A stretch of DNA of 64,000 nucleotides from positions 310,001 through 374,000 of the forward strand of contig KB906733.1 in assembly GCA_000381585.1 (NCBI GenBank), written 5' to 3'. This DNA comes from Acidobacteriaceae bacterium KBS 83. Its GTDB lineage: Bacteria; Acidobacteriota; Terriglobia; Terriglobales; Acidobacteriaceae. Below, in pieces: positions 54,905 to 62,771 of this stretch; position 1 is the first letter of the stretch, and each line of letters starts with the position of its first letter. The position numbers and the translations under genes were made by a program. The notes under the pieces were generated by a model. That model worked only from the letters and a program-made list of their open reading frames with translations, was not told the origin of the DNA and did no database searches.

Positions 54905-55480
54905 TCAGCACGTCTGTCGTCCAGCGGTGCGTTGCAAATAAACCTCGCGGAATGATTGCTTTGCGCGATGCAGCAGAACGCGGATGTAGTCTCGCGTGAC
55001 GCCGATTTCGCGGCACACCTCATCCTTCTCCCGCTCTTCAAGGAAGACTGCTCGCAGGATGGTGCGGTCGCGCGGCGGCAGGGTTTCGAGCACCTGGCGG
55101 ACTATCCTGCGTGTGTCTTCGGTAATTACGCGACTCAGGGCGTCTGGTTCGCGGGCAATGAAGCGATCCGCGGGCTGATCATCGAGGGGTTCCATTCGAC
55201 TGGTCGAGCGAAAATGCTCAGACAACACGTGATTGCAAATGGAGTTGACCAGGGGTCCCAGGCGCTCGGCATTCCGGACGCCACTTTGGCTTCTCAGCAA
55301 GTGCAGGCAGCGGGCGAAGGTCTCCTGCCTAACGTCCTCGATGGCCTGTCGGGAAGCTAGCCTGGAGCGTAATTTCAGCGCGATTAGCTCACCGAAATAT
55401 GAGATGAAGTGACCTTCCGTGTCCCTGTCCCCCGCACGGAGCCTTTCGACGTAAGCGCTGTCAAACGCCTGGAAATCCAC
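54905..55480 (-). CDS. ECF family RNA polymerase sigma factor
   Basis: 191 aa from GTG 55480. Region 2 (AIEDVRQETFARCLHLLRSQ, holding the DVRQETF -10 contact helix), a short linker and region 4 (LETLPPRDRTILRAVFLEERE, EVCREIGVTRDYIRVLLHRAKQ). No region 1 or 3, so an ECF type. First gene of the operon sigma, anti-sigma, unknown protein, TPR-CHAT protein. It probably transcribes its own operon when the anti-sigma factor is released. Confidence 0.92.
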   Translation of the reverse strand: MDFQAFDSAYVERLRAGDRDTEGHFISYFGELIALKLRSRLASRQAIEDVRQETFARCLHLLRSQSGVRNAERLGPLVNSICNHVLSEHFRSTSRMEPLDDQPADRFIAREPDALSRVITEDTRRIVRQVLETLPPRDRTILRAVFLEEREKDEVCREIGVTRDYIRVLLHRAKQSFREVYLQRTAGRQTC

Positions 55481-55624
55481 GTTGATCCATCTCTTGCCGG
55501 ACTGAAGTGGTGCAAGTGTATACCGGCCATTGCAGAATTACGTCGCATAACAGGGGCCCAAGATGAAACGGAAAAGCCGTACTGCTCACTACTCTACAAC
55601 ACGGCCTAGCGAGGGCCGGATCAG

Positions 55625-55936
55625 ATGGATGAGCCAATGAATTGTCGGGACGCGAACCATGATCTGCCTGGTGACGCAGGCGGCTCATCGCGACGAAGAC
55701 GGATGATGCTTTGTTCCTTACGCGTCGTACCGGTGTGCAGCGAGCATTTTCTGGGACGCCGGTACGTGATGGAACTGGCTACAACCGGTCGGGCACGCGA
55801 GCTGCGCGTATTTCGTTCCCTGGAGCAGTTGATGTCCGGGGTCGAAGAGTTGGGACTACGCGCAGAAATTAGGGACGATCTGCACCGTCAACTGATCGAA
55901 GAAGGATGCTGTCACCTGCTGGACATCGTGCTGTGA
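55625..55936 (+). CDS. Small protein divergent from the sigma factor gene
   Basis: 103 aa, GAGGG 9 bases upstream of ATG 55625; ATG 55703 is another option. Arg-rich first part (GGSSRRRRMMLCSLRVVP), then a helical acidic end (LEQLMSGVEELGLRAEIRDDL). No family recognised. First of three small plus-strand genes facing away from the ECF sigma gene across 144 bases. Confidence 0.5.
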   Translation: MDEPMNCRDANHDLPGDAGGSSRRRRMMLCSLRVVPVCSEHFLGRRYVMELATTGRARELRVFRSLEQLMSGVEELGLRAEIRDDLHRQLIEEGCCHLLDIVL

Positions 55937-55953
55937 TCGGAAGGGAACACTTC

Positions 55954-56106
55954 ATGGTTCGCAATGACGGCAAGTACACGGCACCAACGACTGCAGACCC
56001 TTCATTGCGCAGCGCTCGAACGAAGTGCGATGAGGCGTCCCGCCCCAGTTTTATGGAATGGGTCTGGAGATTACTGGAACGGTATCCGGCATATCTGGGA
56101 AAGTGA
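55954..56106 (+). CDS. Tiny protein, second of three
   Basis: 50 aa. ATG 55954 preceded by AAGGGA 8 bases upstream. Polar first 30 residues, then a compact aromatic end FMEWVWRLLERYPAYLGK that could form an amphipathic helix. Starts 17 bases after the previous stop. No homologue recognised; a regulator or peptide precursor is possible but unsupported. Confidence 0.45.
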   Translation: MVRNDGKYTAPTTADPSLRSARTKCDEASRPSFMEWVWRLLERYPAYLGK

Positions 56107-56107
56107 A

Positions 56108-56266
56108 ATGATCGCTGCGTTTAATACGTCGGTCGATCCCAGCGCTGGGGCGACGGAATCGAAAGCGTGCTGCTCACTACCCGTGCTGCGGGCGGATGCT
56201 CAAGATTCCGTATGGACACGCGAGGGAACCAGTTTGAAAGCAATTCCTCAGTTCGCGAGTTTGTAG
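56108..56266 (+). CDS. Tiny protein, third of three
   Basis: 52 aa. ATG 56108 lies 1 base after the previous stop; GGGAAAGTG provides a weak site. Contains a CC pair (SKACCSLPVLRADAQDS). Its end overlaps the last 19 bases of the GH105 gene on the other strand. Weakest of the three. Confidence 0.35.
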   Translation: MIAAFNTSVDPSAGATESKACCSLPVLRADAQDSVWTREGTSLKAIPQFASL

Positions 56267-57411
56267 ATCTCGGAGCCGGCAAGAAGATAGGCGCCGACAC
56301 CGTAAACGTAGCTTGACGTGGCGGTGAACGCTCCTGGAGCTGCGCCAATTGGCTGGATGCAGCCGAGGCGGCCGTCTTCATAAACGTGGGAAAGAAGACC
56401 GGCCCACCCCTTTTTCACAATCGGAAGATAGCGTTTTCGATCAAGGATATTTTCCTTGATCCCGTAAGCCAGGGCATACGTAATAAATGCTGAGCCGGAG
56501 TTTTCCGGTAGGCGATAGGCGTTGGCGTCCAGAAGGCCCGGGCGCCATAATCCGTCTTTGCCCTGCAGCGGTGCAACTGCCGATGCCATTTCCTTCAACT
56601 GATTCAAATACTTTGGCCGGAGGGGGTCGTCTTTAGGCATATATTCAAGAACTCGAACTAATCCTGCCATGACCCAGCCATTACCGCGAGACCAAAAGAT
56701 ATTCTTTCCATTTTTTTCATGTTGGCGGAGAAAGCTCTCATCACGATAGAAAAGATGCTGCTCGGGATCGTAGAGCTTAGCTGAGGTAACGGACCATTCA
56801 TGATCGAAGAATAAGAGATACCGTCGATCCGCTGTAGCTTTCGAAAGTTCAGCCAGGACGGGAGGGGCCATGAATAGCGCGTCACACCACCACCAAAGCG
56901 GCTTTGCCGGATTCTCAGGCATTCGCATAACTGTCTCGATGCTTTGACGGGTAGGCGCCATCATTGCTGGATCACGATGCTCCAGGAAGAGCTGCATATA
57001 AGTCTGTCCGATCGCCTCATCGTCTGCGTGACCAATGCGCGGTCCTAACTGCCAGTCAAAGCTCCTGCTCATTTCCAGCATGGCATCCTGGTAGCGCGAG
57101 CCTGCGACACTGGCTGGTACGGCCATAAATCCTGCATAGAGCGCGGCAAATGTCCAATCCTTGTTGAAGTCAGGCCTTGCTCGATTCAATTGCCAATCGG
57201 CAACTTTGCGTAGAGCCTTTTCGATATCGCTTCGCTTGAGCCGGGAGGAAAGGTCTCTTGCTAATGGGGGGACCTGGGCGGGAGCGTCTCCGACGGCTGC
57301 AGGATCAGGACTCTGCACCGTTTCCGCAAACAATGGGCACAGCAGAAATGAGGCGAGAAGACCGAAAATTACGAAGAGCCCACCGTATTGCTTGCTGATG
57401 GCCGCTAACAT
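56248..57411 (-). CDS. Exported GH105/GH88-like unsaturated uronyl hydrolase
   Basis: 387 aa. Signal peptide (GLFVIFGLLASFLLCPLFA), then an alpha/alpha toroid of the glycoside hydrolase 105 type with RIGHADDEAIGQTYMQLFLE, catalytic Asp region PLWWWCDALFMAPPVLAEL, FWSRGNGWVMAGLVRVLE and GSAFITYALAYGI. These enzymes take the 4,5-unsaturated uronic acid off pectin or rhamnogalacturonan fragments by hydration. Fits a plant-litter lifestyle together with the beta-mannosidase. Divergent from an SDR epimerase gene. Confidence 0.88.
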   Translation of the reverse strand: MLAAISKQYGGLFVIFGLLASFLLCPLFAETVQSPDPAAVGDAPAQVPPLARDLSSRLKRSDIEKALRKVADWQLNRARPDFNKDWTFAALYAGFMAVPASVAGSRYQDAMLEMSRSFDWQLGPRIGHADDEAIGQTYMQLFLEHRDPAMMAPTRQSIETVMRMPENPAKPLWWWCDALFMAPPVLAELSKATADRRYLLFFDHEWSVTSAKLYDPEQHLFYRDESFLRQHEKNGKNIFWSRGNGWVMAGLVRVLEYMPKDDPLRPKYLNQLKEMASAVAPLQGKDGLWRPGLLDANAYRLPENSGSAFITYALAYGIKENILDRKRYLPIVKKGWAGLLSHVYEDGRLGCIQPIGAAPGAFTATSSYVYGVGAYLLAGSEIYKLAN

Positions 57412-57578
57412 CTCAGATGTTCTCCTTGGTATTCCTTGGTTGCAAACTTAAACCAGAATCAACGTTGACGGAACAGTCGCCGGTTTACTGCAAAGGGAGG
57501 AACTTGATCCGTCGCGAGAAGAAGAAGCGACAACCCTTCAGCATCACACATTCTGCACAACGGTTAGACTGGACGGCA

Positions 57579-58628
57579 ATGTTGGCACGACCTCTATCGA
57601 GTACTGACCTCGACCTCATTCTGCGGCAGACGCAAAAGCTGTGGGAGTCGATGCGCGGGCAAGGGCTTTTCATTACTGGCGGGACAGGCTTTTTTGGCTG
57701 CTGGTTAGTAGAGAGCTTCTGCCATATCAACCGGGAACTCTCTTTGAATGCAAACGCGACTGTGTTGACGCGAAGCCCCGCTCACTTCATCGCCAAGGCG
57801 CCACACCTTGCTGCCGACCCTCACGTGCAACTGCTGGCCGGTGATGTCAGAGATTTTGAGTTCCCCGAGAGTGGATTCCCCTTTGTGATTCATGCGGCTA
57901 CAGAGGCCAGTGCGCGACAAGCTGCTGAAGCGCCACTGGAGATGCTCTCCACGATTCTTGCAGGCACCGAGCGGACGCTGGAATTTGCAGCCACCCATGG
58001 CGCAGCGCGGTTCCTGCTGACAAGCTCAGGTGCCGTGTACGGCAGACAGCCTTCTGCTATCACGCACATTTCCGAATCCTACACGGGAGCGCCTGATCCG
58101 CTGGACCCGGGCAGTGTCTATGCAGAAGGGAAGCGAGCCGCTGAACTGATGTGCGCTCTGTATCAGAAGACTGCAGGGATTGAGTGTGCAATTGCGCGTT
58201 GCTGGGCCTTTTGCGGACCGCATCTTCCGCTGGATGCTCATTTTGCCATCGGCAATTTTATTGGAAACGTGTTGCGAAAAGAGCCTATTTCCATCCAGGG
58301 CGATGGCACTCCGCGGCGCTCGTATCTCTACGGCGCTGATCTGGCGATCTGGTTGTGGACGATGCTATTTAGTGCTCCCTCGCTCACACCGATCAATGTT
58401 GGTTCAGATGAGGATCTGAGCATCCAAGAACTTGCACAAAAAGTCGCCCAGACATTAAATCCAGGCACAGTCATCAAGACGGCTGGATCTCCCATGCCGG
58501 GCGCTCCTCCATCGCGTTATGTGCCCTCTGTCAACCGTGCGAAAGAGCTTCTGGGGTTGGAGCAGATTGTTAGCCTCGAACAATCTATCCGCCGGACTGC
58601 CGATTGGTATGGCCCCCAGTGGCCCTGA
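57579..58628 (+). CDS. NAD-dependent epimerase/dehydratase (extended SDR)
   Basis: 349 aa from ATG 57579. Rossmann motif FITGGTGFFGCWLVES, catalytic Ser/Tyr/Lys set LLTSSGAVYG and VYAEGKRAAELM, and the substrate part RSYLYGADLAIWLWTML. The family makes activated sugars (for example dTDP- or GDP-hexose interconversions); the exact sugar nucleotide cannot be read. Start upstream at 57417 would add 54 residues without fold similarity. Convergent with the RidA gene. Confidence 0.87.
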   Translation: MLARPLSSTDLDLILRQTQKLWESMRGQGLFITGGTGFFGCWLVESFCHINRELSLNANATVLTRSPAHFIAKAPHLAADPHVQLLAGDVRDFEFPESGFPFVIHAATEASARQAAEAPLEMLSTILAGTERTLEFAATHGAARFLLTSSGAVYGRQPSAITHISESYTGAPDPLDPGSVYAEGKRAAELMCALYQKTAGIECAIARCWAFCGPHLPLDAHFAIGNFIGNVLRKEPISIQGDGTPRRSYLYGADLAIWLWTMLFSAPSLTPINVGSDEDLSIQELAQKVAQTLNPGTVIKTAGSPMPGAPPSRYVPSVNRAKELLGLEQIVSLEQSIRRTADWYGPQWP

Positions 58629-58640
58629 CGACCGGATGGT

Positions 58641-59033
58641 TCAGGCGCCCACTGATTTGTAGGCCACACAGTCTATCTCTACCTTGCAGTCAACAACCAT
58701 GCTGGAGACTACGCAAGATCGAGCAGGTGGATGATTGCCGAAATACTCTTTGAAAACGGCATTGAAAGCAGCGAAATCGCGCGGATCCTCAAGCCAGACG
58801 CCGCAACGCACGACGTGTTCCGGACCGTATCCTGCTTCGGCCAGGATCGATAGAAGATTTCGAATCGCCTGTCTCGACTGAACGATGATGTTTCCTGGGG
58901 TCAATTCACCATTGACCATCGGGACCTGCCCCGAGACATATAGCCAGCCATCCGCCTGGACTGCGTGGGCGAACGGAAGGTGTTGTCCTCCAGCGCCGGT
59001 GCTTCCATCTGCGCCATACCGCTTCAAACTCAT
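58641..59033 (-). CDS. RidA/YjgF family protein
   Basis: 130 aa from ATG 59033 with a perfect AAGGAGG. Hydrolyses reactive enamine/imine intermediates made by PLP enzymes. Signatures GWLYVSGQVPMVNGE, NLLSILAEAGYGPEHVV and PPARSCVVSSMVVDCKVEID with the conserved Arg. Located 23 bases after the D-aminoacylase gene, whose product would feed a PLP deaminase on the other strand, so the role in imine clean-up is consistent. Confidence 0.92.
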   Translation of the reverse strand: MSLKRYGADGSTGAGGQHLPFAHAVQADGWLYVSGQVPMVNGELTPGNIIVQSRQAIRNLLSILAEAGYGPEHVVRCGVWLEDPRDFAAFNAVFKEYFGNHPPARSCVVSSMVVDCKVEIDCVAYKSVGA

Positions 59034-59056
59034 GCGATCCTCCTTGATGCTCGCGG

Positions 59057-60511
59057 TCATTCGATCCATGAAACCTGGCCACGTGGCAGAAACCGCCCGC
59101 TGCGATTGCCGGTAAGTCCTCGGCTGGTGTAGGCGAGCGAGCCGTTTACCCAGACGTGCTGTATCCCAACAGCGGGACGCGTGGGATCAGAGAATGTGGC
59201 CATGTCGATGATCTTCTCAGGATCAAAGAGCACGAGATCGGCATAATAACCCTCGCGTATCCGCCCACGCTGCGGAATGGCAAATCTTTCAGCCGTCATC
59301 GCGGTCATCTTGTATATCGCTTCCGGCAAGGAAAACAAGTTCCGTTCCCGGCAATAGCGACCGAGCACTCGCGGAAACGTTCCCCATAGGCGTGGATGCG
59401 GCCGAGGGTCATTGGGCAAGCCATCGGAGCCGATCATGGTGGCCGGATGACTCAGAATACTGCGCATGTCATCCTCAAGGATGCTGTGATAGATAGCGCC
59501 GGCAGGCTTCAGGCGCTTTGCGGCCTCAATCTGCGTCACATTCCACTCTTCAGCAATTTGACTGAGAGGAAGTCCTGCCATCTCTGGCTGCGTGGAACTC
59601 CAGGTAATGTCGATGATGACTCGCTCGTCCACCTGGCGCAGATCAAGCGTGCTCGAGCCAGCAGCGTAGGGATAACAGTCACAGCCGATTGGTTGTGAGG
59701 TTCGGGCAGTATCCAGAAGGTGTAATACTTCGCTGCTCCTTCCCCAGTTGTCGATGCCCGCACATTTTAGATGAGAGATGATCGTTGGTACCCGACTGAC
59801 ACGACCGATTTCGAACGCCTCTTCCATCGCGGCGAGGATGGCGTCCGTCTCAGTACGCATGTGAGTGGCATACACCGCGCCCGCGGCTCCGAGCGGGTGC
59901 GCCAACGCCAGCACCTCTTCAATCGAGGCCGCAATCGCCGAGAGATATGCGAGTCCAGAGCTCAACCCTAAAGCTCCGGCCGCAAGCGCCTCGTGCAATT
60001 GCGCACGCATCGCCTCGACCTCGACTGCTGTCGCAGGTCGATCGAGCTCGTCCATGTGGTTATTGCGCAGAGATGTATGCCCCACCAGTGCCCCTACGTT
60101 CACGTTGGGTCGAGCTGCGTTCAGCGATGCGACATATGCTGCGAATGTCGGATAGCAGAACGCATCCGATCCGCCCAGCAGGTTCATCGGATCGGGCGGT
60201 TCGCCATTCAAATGCACGGGAGCGGCGCTGATGCCGCAATTGCCGACTATGACGGTGGTGACACCTTGCGAGAGTTTGGGCAACATCTCAGGGTTGCGGA
60301 TCACAGCTGTGTCATCGTGTGTGTGGGCATCGATGAAACCGGGCGCCAGCACGAGGCCTTCCGCATCGACATGTTTCGATGCATCTACCCGTAGCCCTCG
60401 TCCGATCCTGTAAATGCGATCGCCAAGAATTGCGACGTCGAGTGGCTCTGAGGCATTGCCACCGCCGTCCAAGACATTCGCATTTCGGATAATCGTGTCG
60501 CAAGTCAGCAT
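59057..60511 (-). CDS. N-acyl-D-amino-acid deacylase family amidohydrolase
   Basis: 484 aa from ATG 60511. Metal-dependent amidohydrolase of the D-aminoacylase type: metal motif PGFIDAHTHDDTAVI, VIVGNCGISAAP, IISHLKCAGIDN, and the loop MIGSDGLPNDPRPHP. Releases D-amino acids from N-acyl forms (from peptidoglycan or D-peptides). The upstream frame to 60889 has no fold. Cotranscribed with RidA and divergent from the D-amino acid deaminase-like gene. Confidence 0.9.
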   Translation of the reverse strand: MLTCDTIIRNANVLDGGGNASEPLDVAILGDRIYRIGRGLRVDASKHVDAEGLVLAPGFIDAHTHDDTAVIRNPEMLPKLSQGVTTVIVGNCGISAAPVHLNGEPPDPMNLLGGSDAFCYPTFAAYVASLNAARPNVNVGALVGHTSLRNNHMDELDRPATAVEVEAMRAQLHEALAAGALGLSSGLAYLSAIAASIEEVLALAHPLGAAGAVYATHMRTETDAILAAMEEAFEIGRVSRVPTIISHLKCAGIDNWGRSSEVLHLLDTARTSQPIGCDCYPYAAGSSTLDLRQVDERVIIDITWSSTQPEMAGLPLSQIAEEWNVTQIEAAKRLKPAGAIYHSILEDDMRSILSHPATMIGSDGLPNDPRPHPRLWGTFPRVLGRYCRERNLFSLPEAIYKMTAMTAERFAIPQRGRIREGYYADLVLFDPEKIIDMATFSDPTRPAVGIQHVWVNGSLAYTSRGLTGNRSGRFLPRGQVSWIE

Positions 60512-60597
60512 CGTCGCGGTTTCAGGATATAGGCTGGATGCAACTTCTAGCGCCGAATGCGCACAAATTGCTTTCGGCACTGATAGGGAGGTTAGTT

Positions 60598-61878
60598 TTG
60601 TCTTACCAAATGTCCGATCCATCGGGGACGATACGGGCAGCAGGTTCTTTGGACAAAGGGCTTGGCTCCTTTGACAGTGAATCTGAGCACACTGACATCG
60701 CCGGGTTGAACTGGAACCTGCTGCGCGGAGATCTGAGCCTGCCGTCAGCAGTTCTCTACGAAGACAGGCTCCGGCACAATCTCGATTGGATGCAGCGGCT
60801 CGTCGATGCTTATGGGGCGAAGCTTGCCCCGCACGGCAAGACCACCATGGCTCCGACGCTATTCCACATGCAATTGAAACGCGGCGCATGGGGAATCACG
60901 TTGGCAACTGCTCAACAGACCAAGGTGGCGTACTGGCACGGAGTGCGACGTGTCCTGATGGCGAACCAACTCATTGGCGAAGAGAATATGGCGATCATCT
61001 CGCGTTTGATCGAGGACTCGACGTTTGAGTACTACTGTCTTGTAGACTCGGCCGAACAGATCGATCTCTTGGGCGACTTTTATTCCAGACGCAATCAGCA
61101 TCTGAACGTACTATTGGAGTTGGGAGTTCCCGGAGGTCGCGCCGGCGTGCGCGAAGATGAACAACTGACAGGAGTGCTCTCCGCTTTGCAGCGCTGGAGC
61201 AGGGTACTGCTTCTATGCGGCATTGAGATATACGAGGGTATTCTCGATGACGAGGCACTGATTCGAGCCTTTCTAGAACGCGCGCTGAACATTACTCGAC
61301 GACTAGCGGCTGAAAAGAGGTTCCAGCGCTCGCCAATTCTACTGTCGGGCGCAGGTTCGGCCTGGTATGACGTGGTGGCCAACGTCTTCACTAACGCGAA
61401 TTTTGCTCATGCGGTCGACATTGTCCTGCGCCCTGGTTGTTACCTGTCTCATGACGCGGGTATGTATCGTGAGGCGCAAAAAAAAATCATAGACCGCAGC
61501 TTGATCGCGGATCACATGCGCCCAGGTCTCCTCCCCGCGCTCCAAGTATGGGCGTACGTACAATCAATTCCGGAGCGGAACAAGGCAATTGTCGCCATGG
61601 GCAAGCGCGATGCGGCGTTCGATGCCGGATTGCCGTCTCCGTCCCTGCGCTATAGACCAGGAGCCGATGCACCGATCTTGGCACCGGCGCATTGGGCTTT
61701 AACGAGGATGATGGACCAGCATGCATACATGCAAATGGCCCAAGAGGATAATCTGCGCGTAGGTGACATGATCGGCTTCGATATATCTCATCCCTGCTTG
61801 ACTTTCGACAGATGGCGCGCCTTGCCACTGCTCGATGCACAATATCGCGTTGTCGACGTGATTCGGACGTTCTTCTGA
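60598..61878 (+). CDS. PLP amino acid deaminase (D-serine dehydratase/D-threonine aldolase-like)
   Basis: 426 aa from TTG 60598, chosen for GGGAGG 6 bases upstream; ATG 60610 is the alternative. Fold type III PLP enzyme (alanine-racemase N-terminal barrel): PLP lysine in LAPHGKTTMAP, the phosphate motif LLSGAGSAWYD, and the zinc-site-like SHPCLTFDRW near the end, as in eukaryotic-type D-serine dehydratase and D-threonine aldolase. Predicted substrate: D-amino acids made by the neighbouring deacylase. Divergent promoter region shared with that gene (86 bases). Confidence 0.85.
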   Translation: MSYQMSDPSGTIRAAGSLDKGLGSFDSESEHTDIAGLNWNLLRGDLSLPSAVLYEDRLRHNLDWMQRLVDAYGAKLAPHGKTTMAPTLFHMQLKRGAWGITLATAQQTKVAYWHGVRRVLMANQLIGEENMAIISRLIEDSTFEYYCLVDSAEQIDLLGDFYSRRNQHLNVLLELGVPGGRAGVREDEQLTGVLSALQRWSRVLLLCGIEIYEGILDDEALIRAFLERALNITRRLAAEKRFQRSPILLSGAGSAWYDVVANVFTNANFAHAVDIVLRPGCYLSHDAGMYREAQKKIIDRSLIADHMRPGLLPALQVWAYVQSIPERNKAIVAMGKRDAAFDAGLPSPSLRYRPGADAPILAPAHWALTRMMDQHAYMQMAQEDNLRVGDMIGFDISHPCLTFDRWRALPLLDAQYRVVDVIRTFF

Positions 61879-61982
61879 GTCATTGCCGTGGCCCCGCCCC
61901 TGAAGCTAGTGGGCATGGCTAATCAGCTATCTAATCGACATTCAAGGAATTGCATCTAAGCGTGTCAGGTGAGGTTGGGATC

Positions 61983-62639
61983 ATGCCTGCGATTGCGAAA
62001 GAAGGTGCGACTCCATTCGTTCCAGAGGACCTAACGCTGCCTGTTCTTCGAGAAGCCGTCCAGAACTGTCGCGGCTGCGATCTATATCAAAATGCTACTC
62101 AGGCGGTTTTTGGAGAACTGGAAACAGGAGCCAGCTTGAAAAGGCCTAAAGTCGCCATCATGATGATTGGCGAGCAACCGGGAAACCAGGAAGACAAAGA
62201 AGGACGTCCTTTTGTTGGCCCGGCAGGAAAGCTGCTGGATAAGTGCCTTCAAGAAGCCGAGATTGATCGGCGCAAGGTCTACGTTACAAATACGGTCAAA
62301 CACTTCAAATGGGAACCGCGCGGAAGACTTCGGATCCACAAGAAACCCAGCATGAAGGAAGTCCATGCTTGCCGACCTTGGCTAGAGGCGGAGTTGGAAG
62401 TGGTCCGACCTGCATTGGTTGTATGCCTTGGGGCGGTTGCAGCCCAGTCATTGCTCGGCTCTGGATTCAAGATCACGCAGTCCCACGGCAAACTGCAGCA
62501 CCGCGAGGGCTTTCCTCCCATCATTGCAACAATCCATCCATCGGCGATTCTGCGTGCTCGCACCTCGGAAGATCGTGATCGGGACACGAATGTTCTTCTG
62601 GATGATCTGCGGCACGCCAACACATTCCTGGCACGGTAA
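61983..62639 (+). CDS. UdgX-type uracil-DNA glycosylase
   Basis: 218 aa from ATG 61983 with GAGGTTGGGAT upstream. Iron-sulfur uracil-DNA glycosylase superfamily: cluster cysteines C29 and C32 (NCRGCDLY) and two later ones, motif GEQPGNQEDKEGRPFVGPAG, and the UdgX-specific R-loop GRLRIHKKPS with His119, the residue that in mycobacterial UdgX bonds covalently to the abasic site. Removes uracil from DNA and may stay cross-linked to it. Not beside any other repair gene. Family call is strong; covalent chemistry is from known relatives. Confidence 0.88.
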   Translation: MPAIAKEGATPFVPEDLTLPVLREAVQNCRGCDLYQNATQAVFGELETGASLKRPKVAIMMIGEQPGNQEDKEGRPFVGPAGKLLDKCLQEAEIDRRKVYVTNTVKHFKWEPRGRLRIHKKPSMKEVHACRPWLEAELEVVRPALVVCLGAVAAQSLLGSGFKITQSHGKLQHREGFPPIIATIHPSAILRARTSEDRDRDTNVLLDDLRHANTFLAR

Positions 62640-62771
62640 CCCAGCGCTGATGAAGCATAGCCGTGCACTATAATCGGGGCGGCTGCGTGCGCCTCTCGAA
62701 TGTGCTCTTGTCGGTCGAGCGGTCGGCATTCCTCCATCGCAAAACGTACTTCACCACAGGAAGCAACCATC

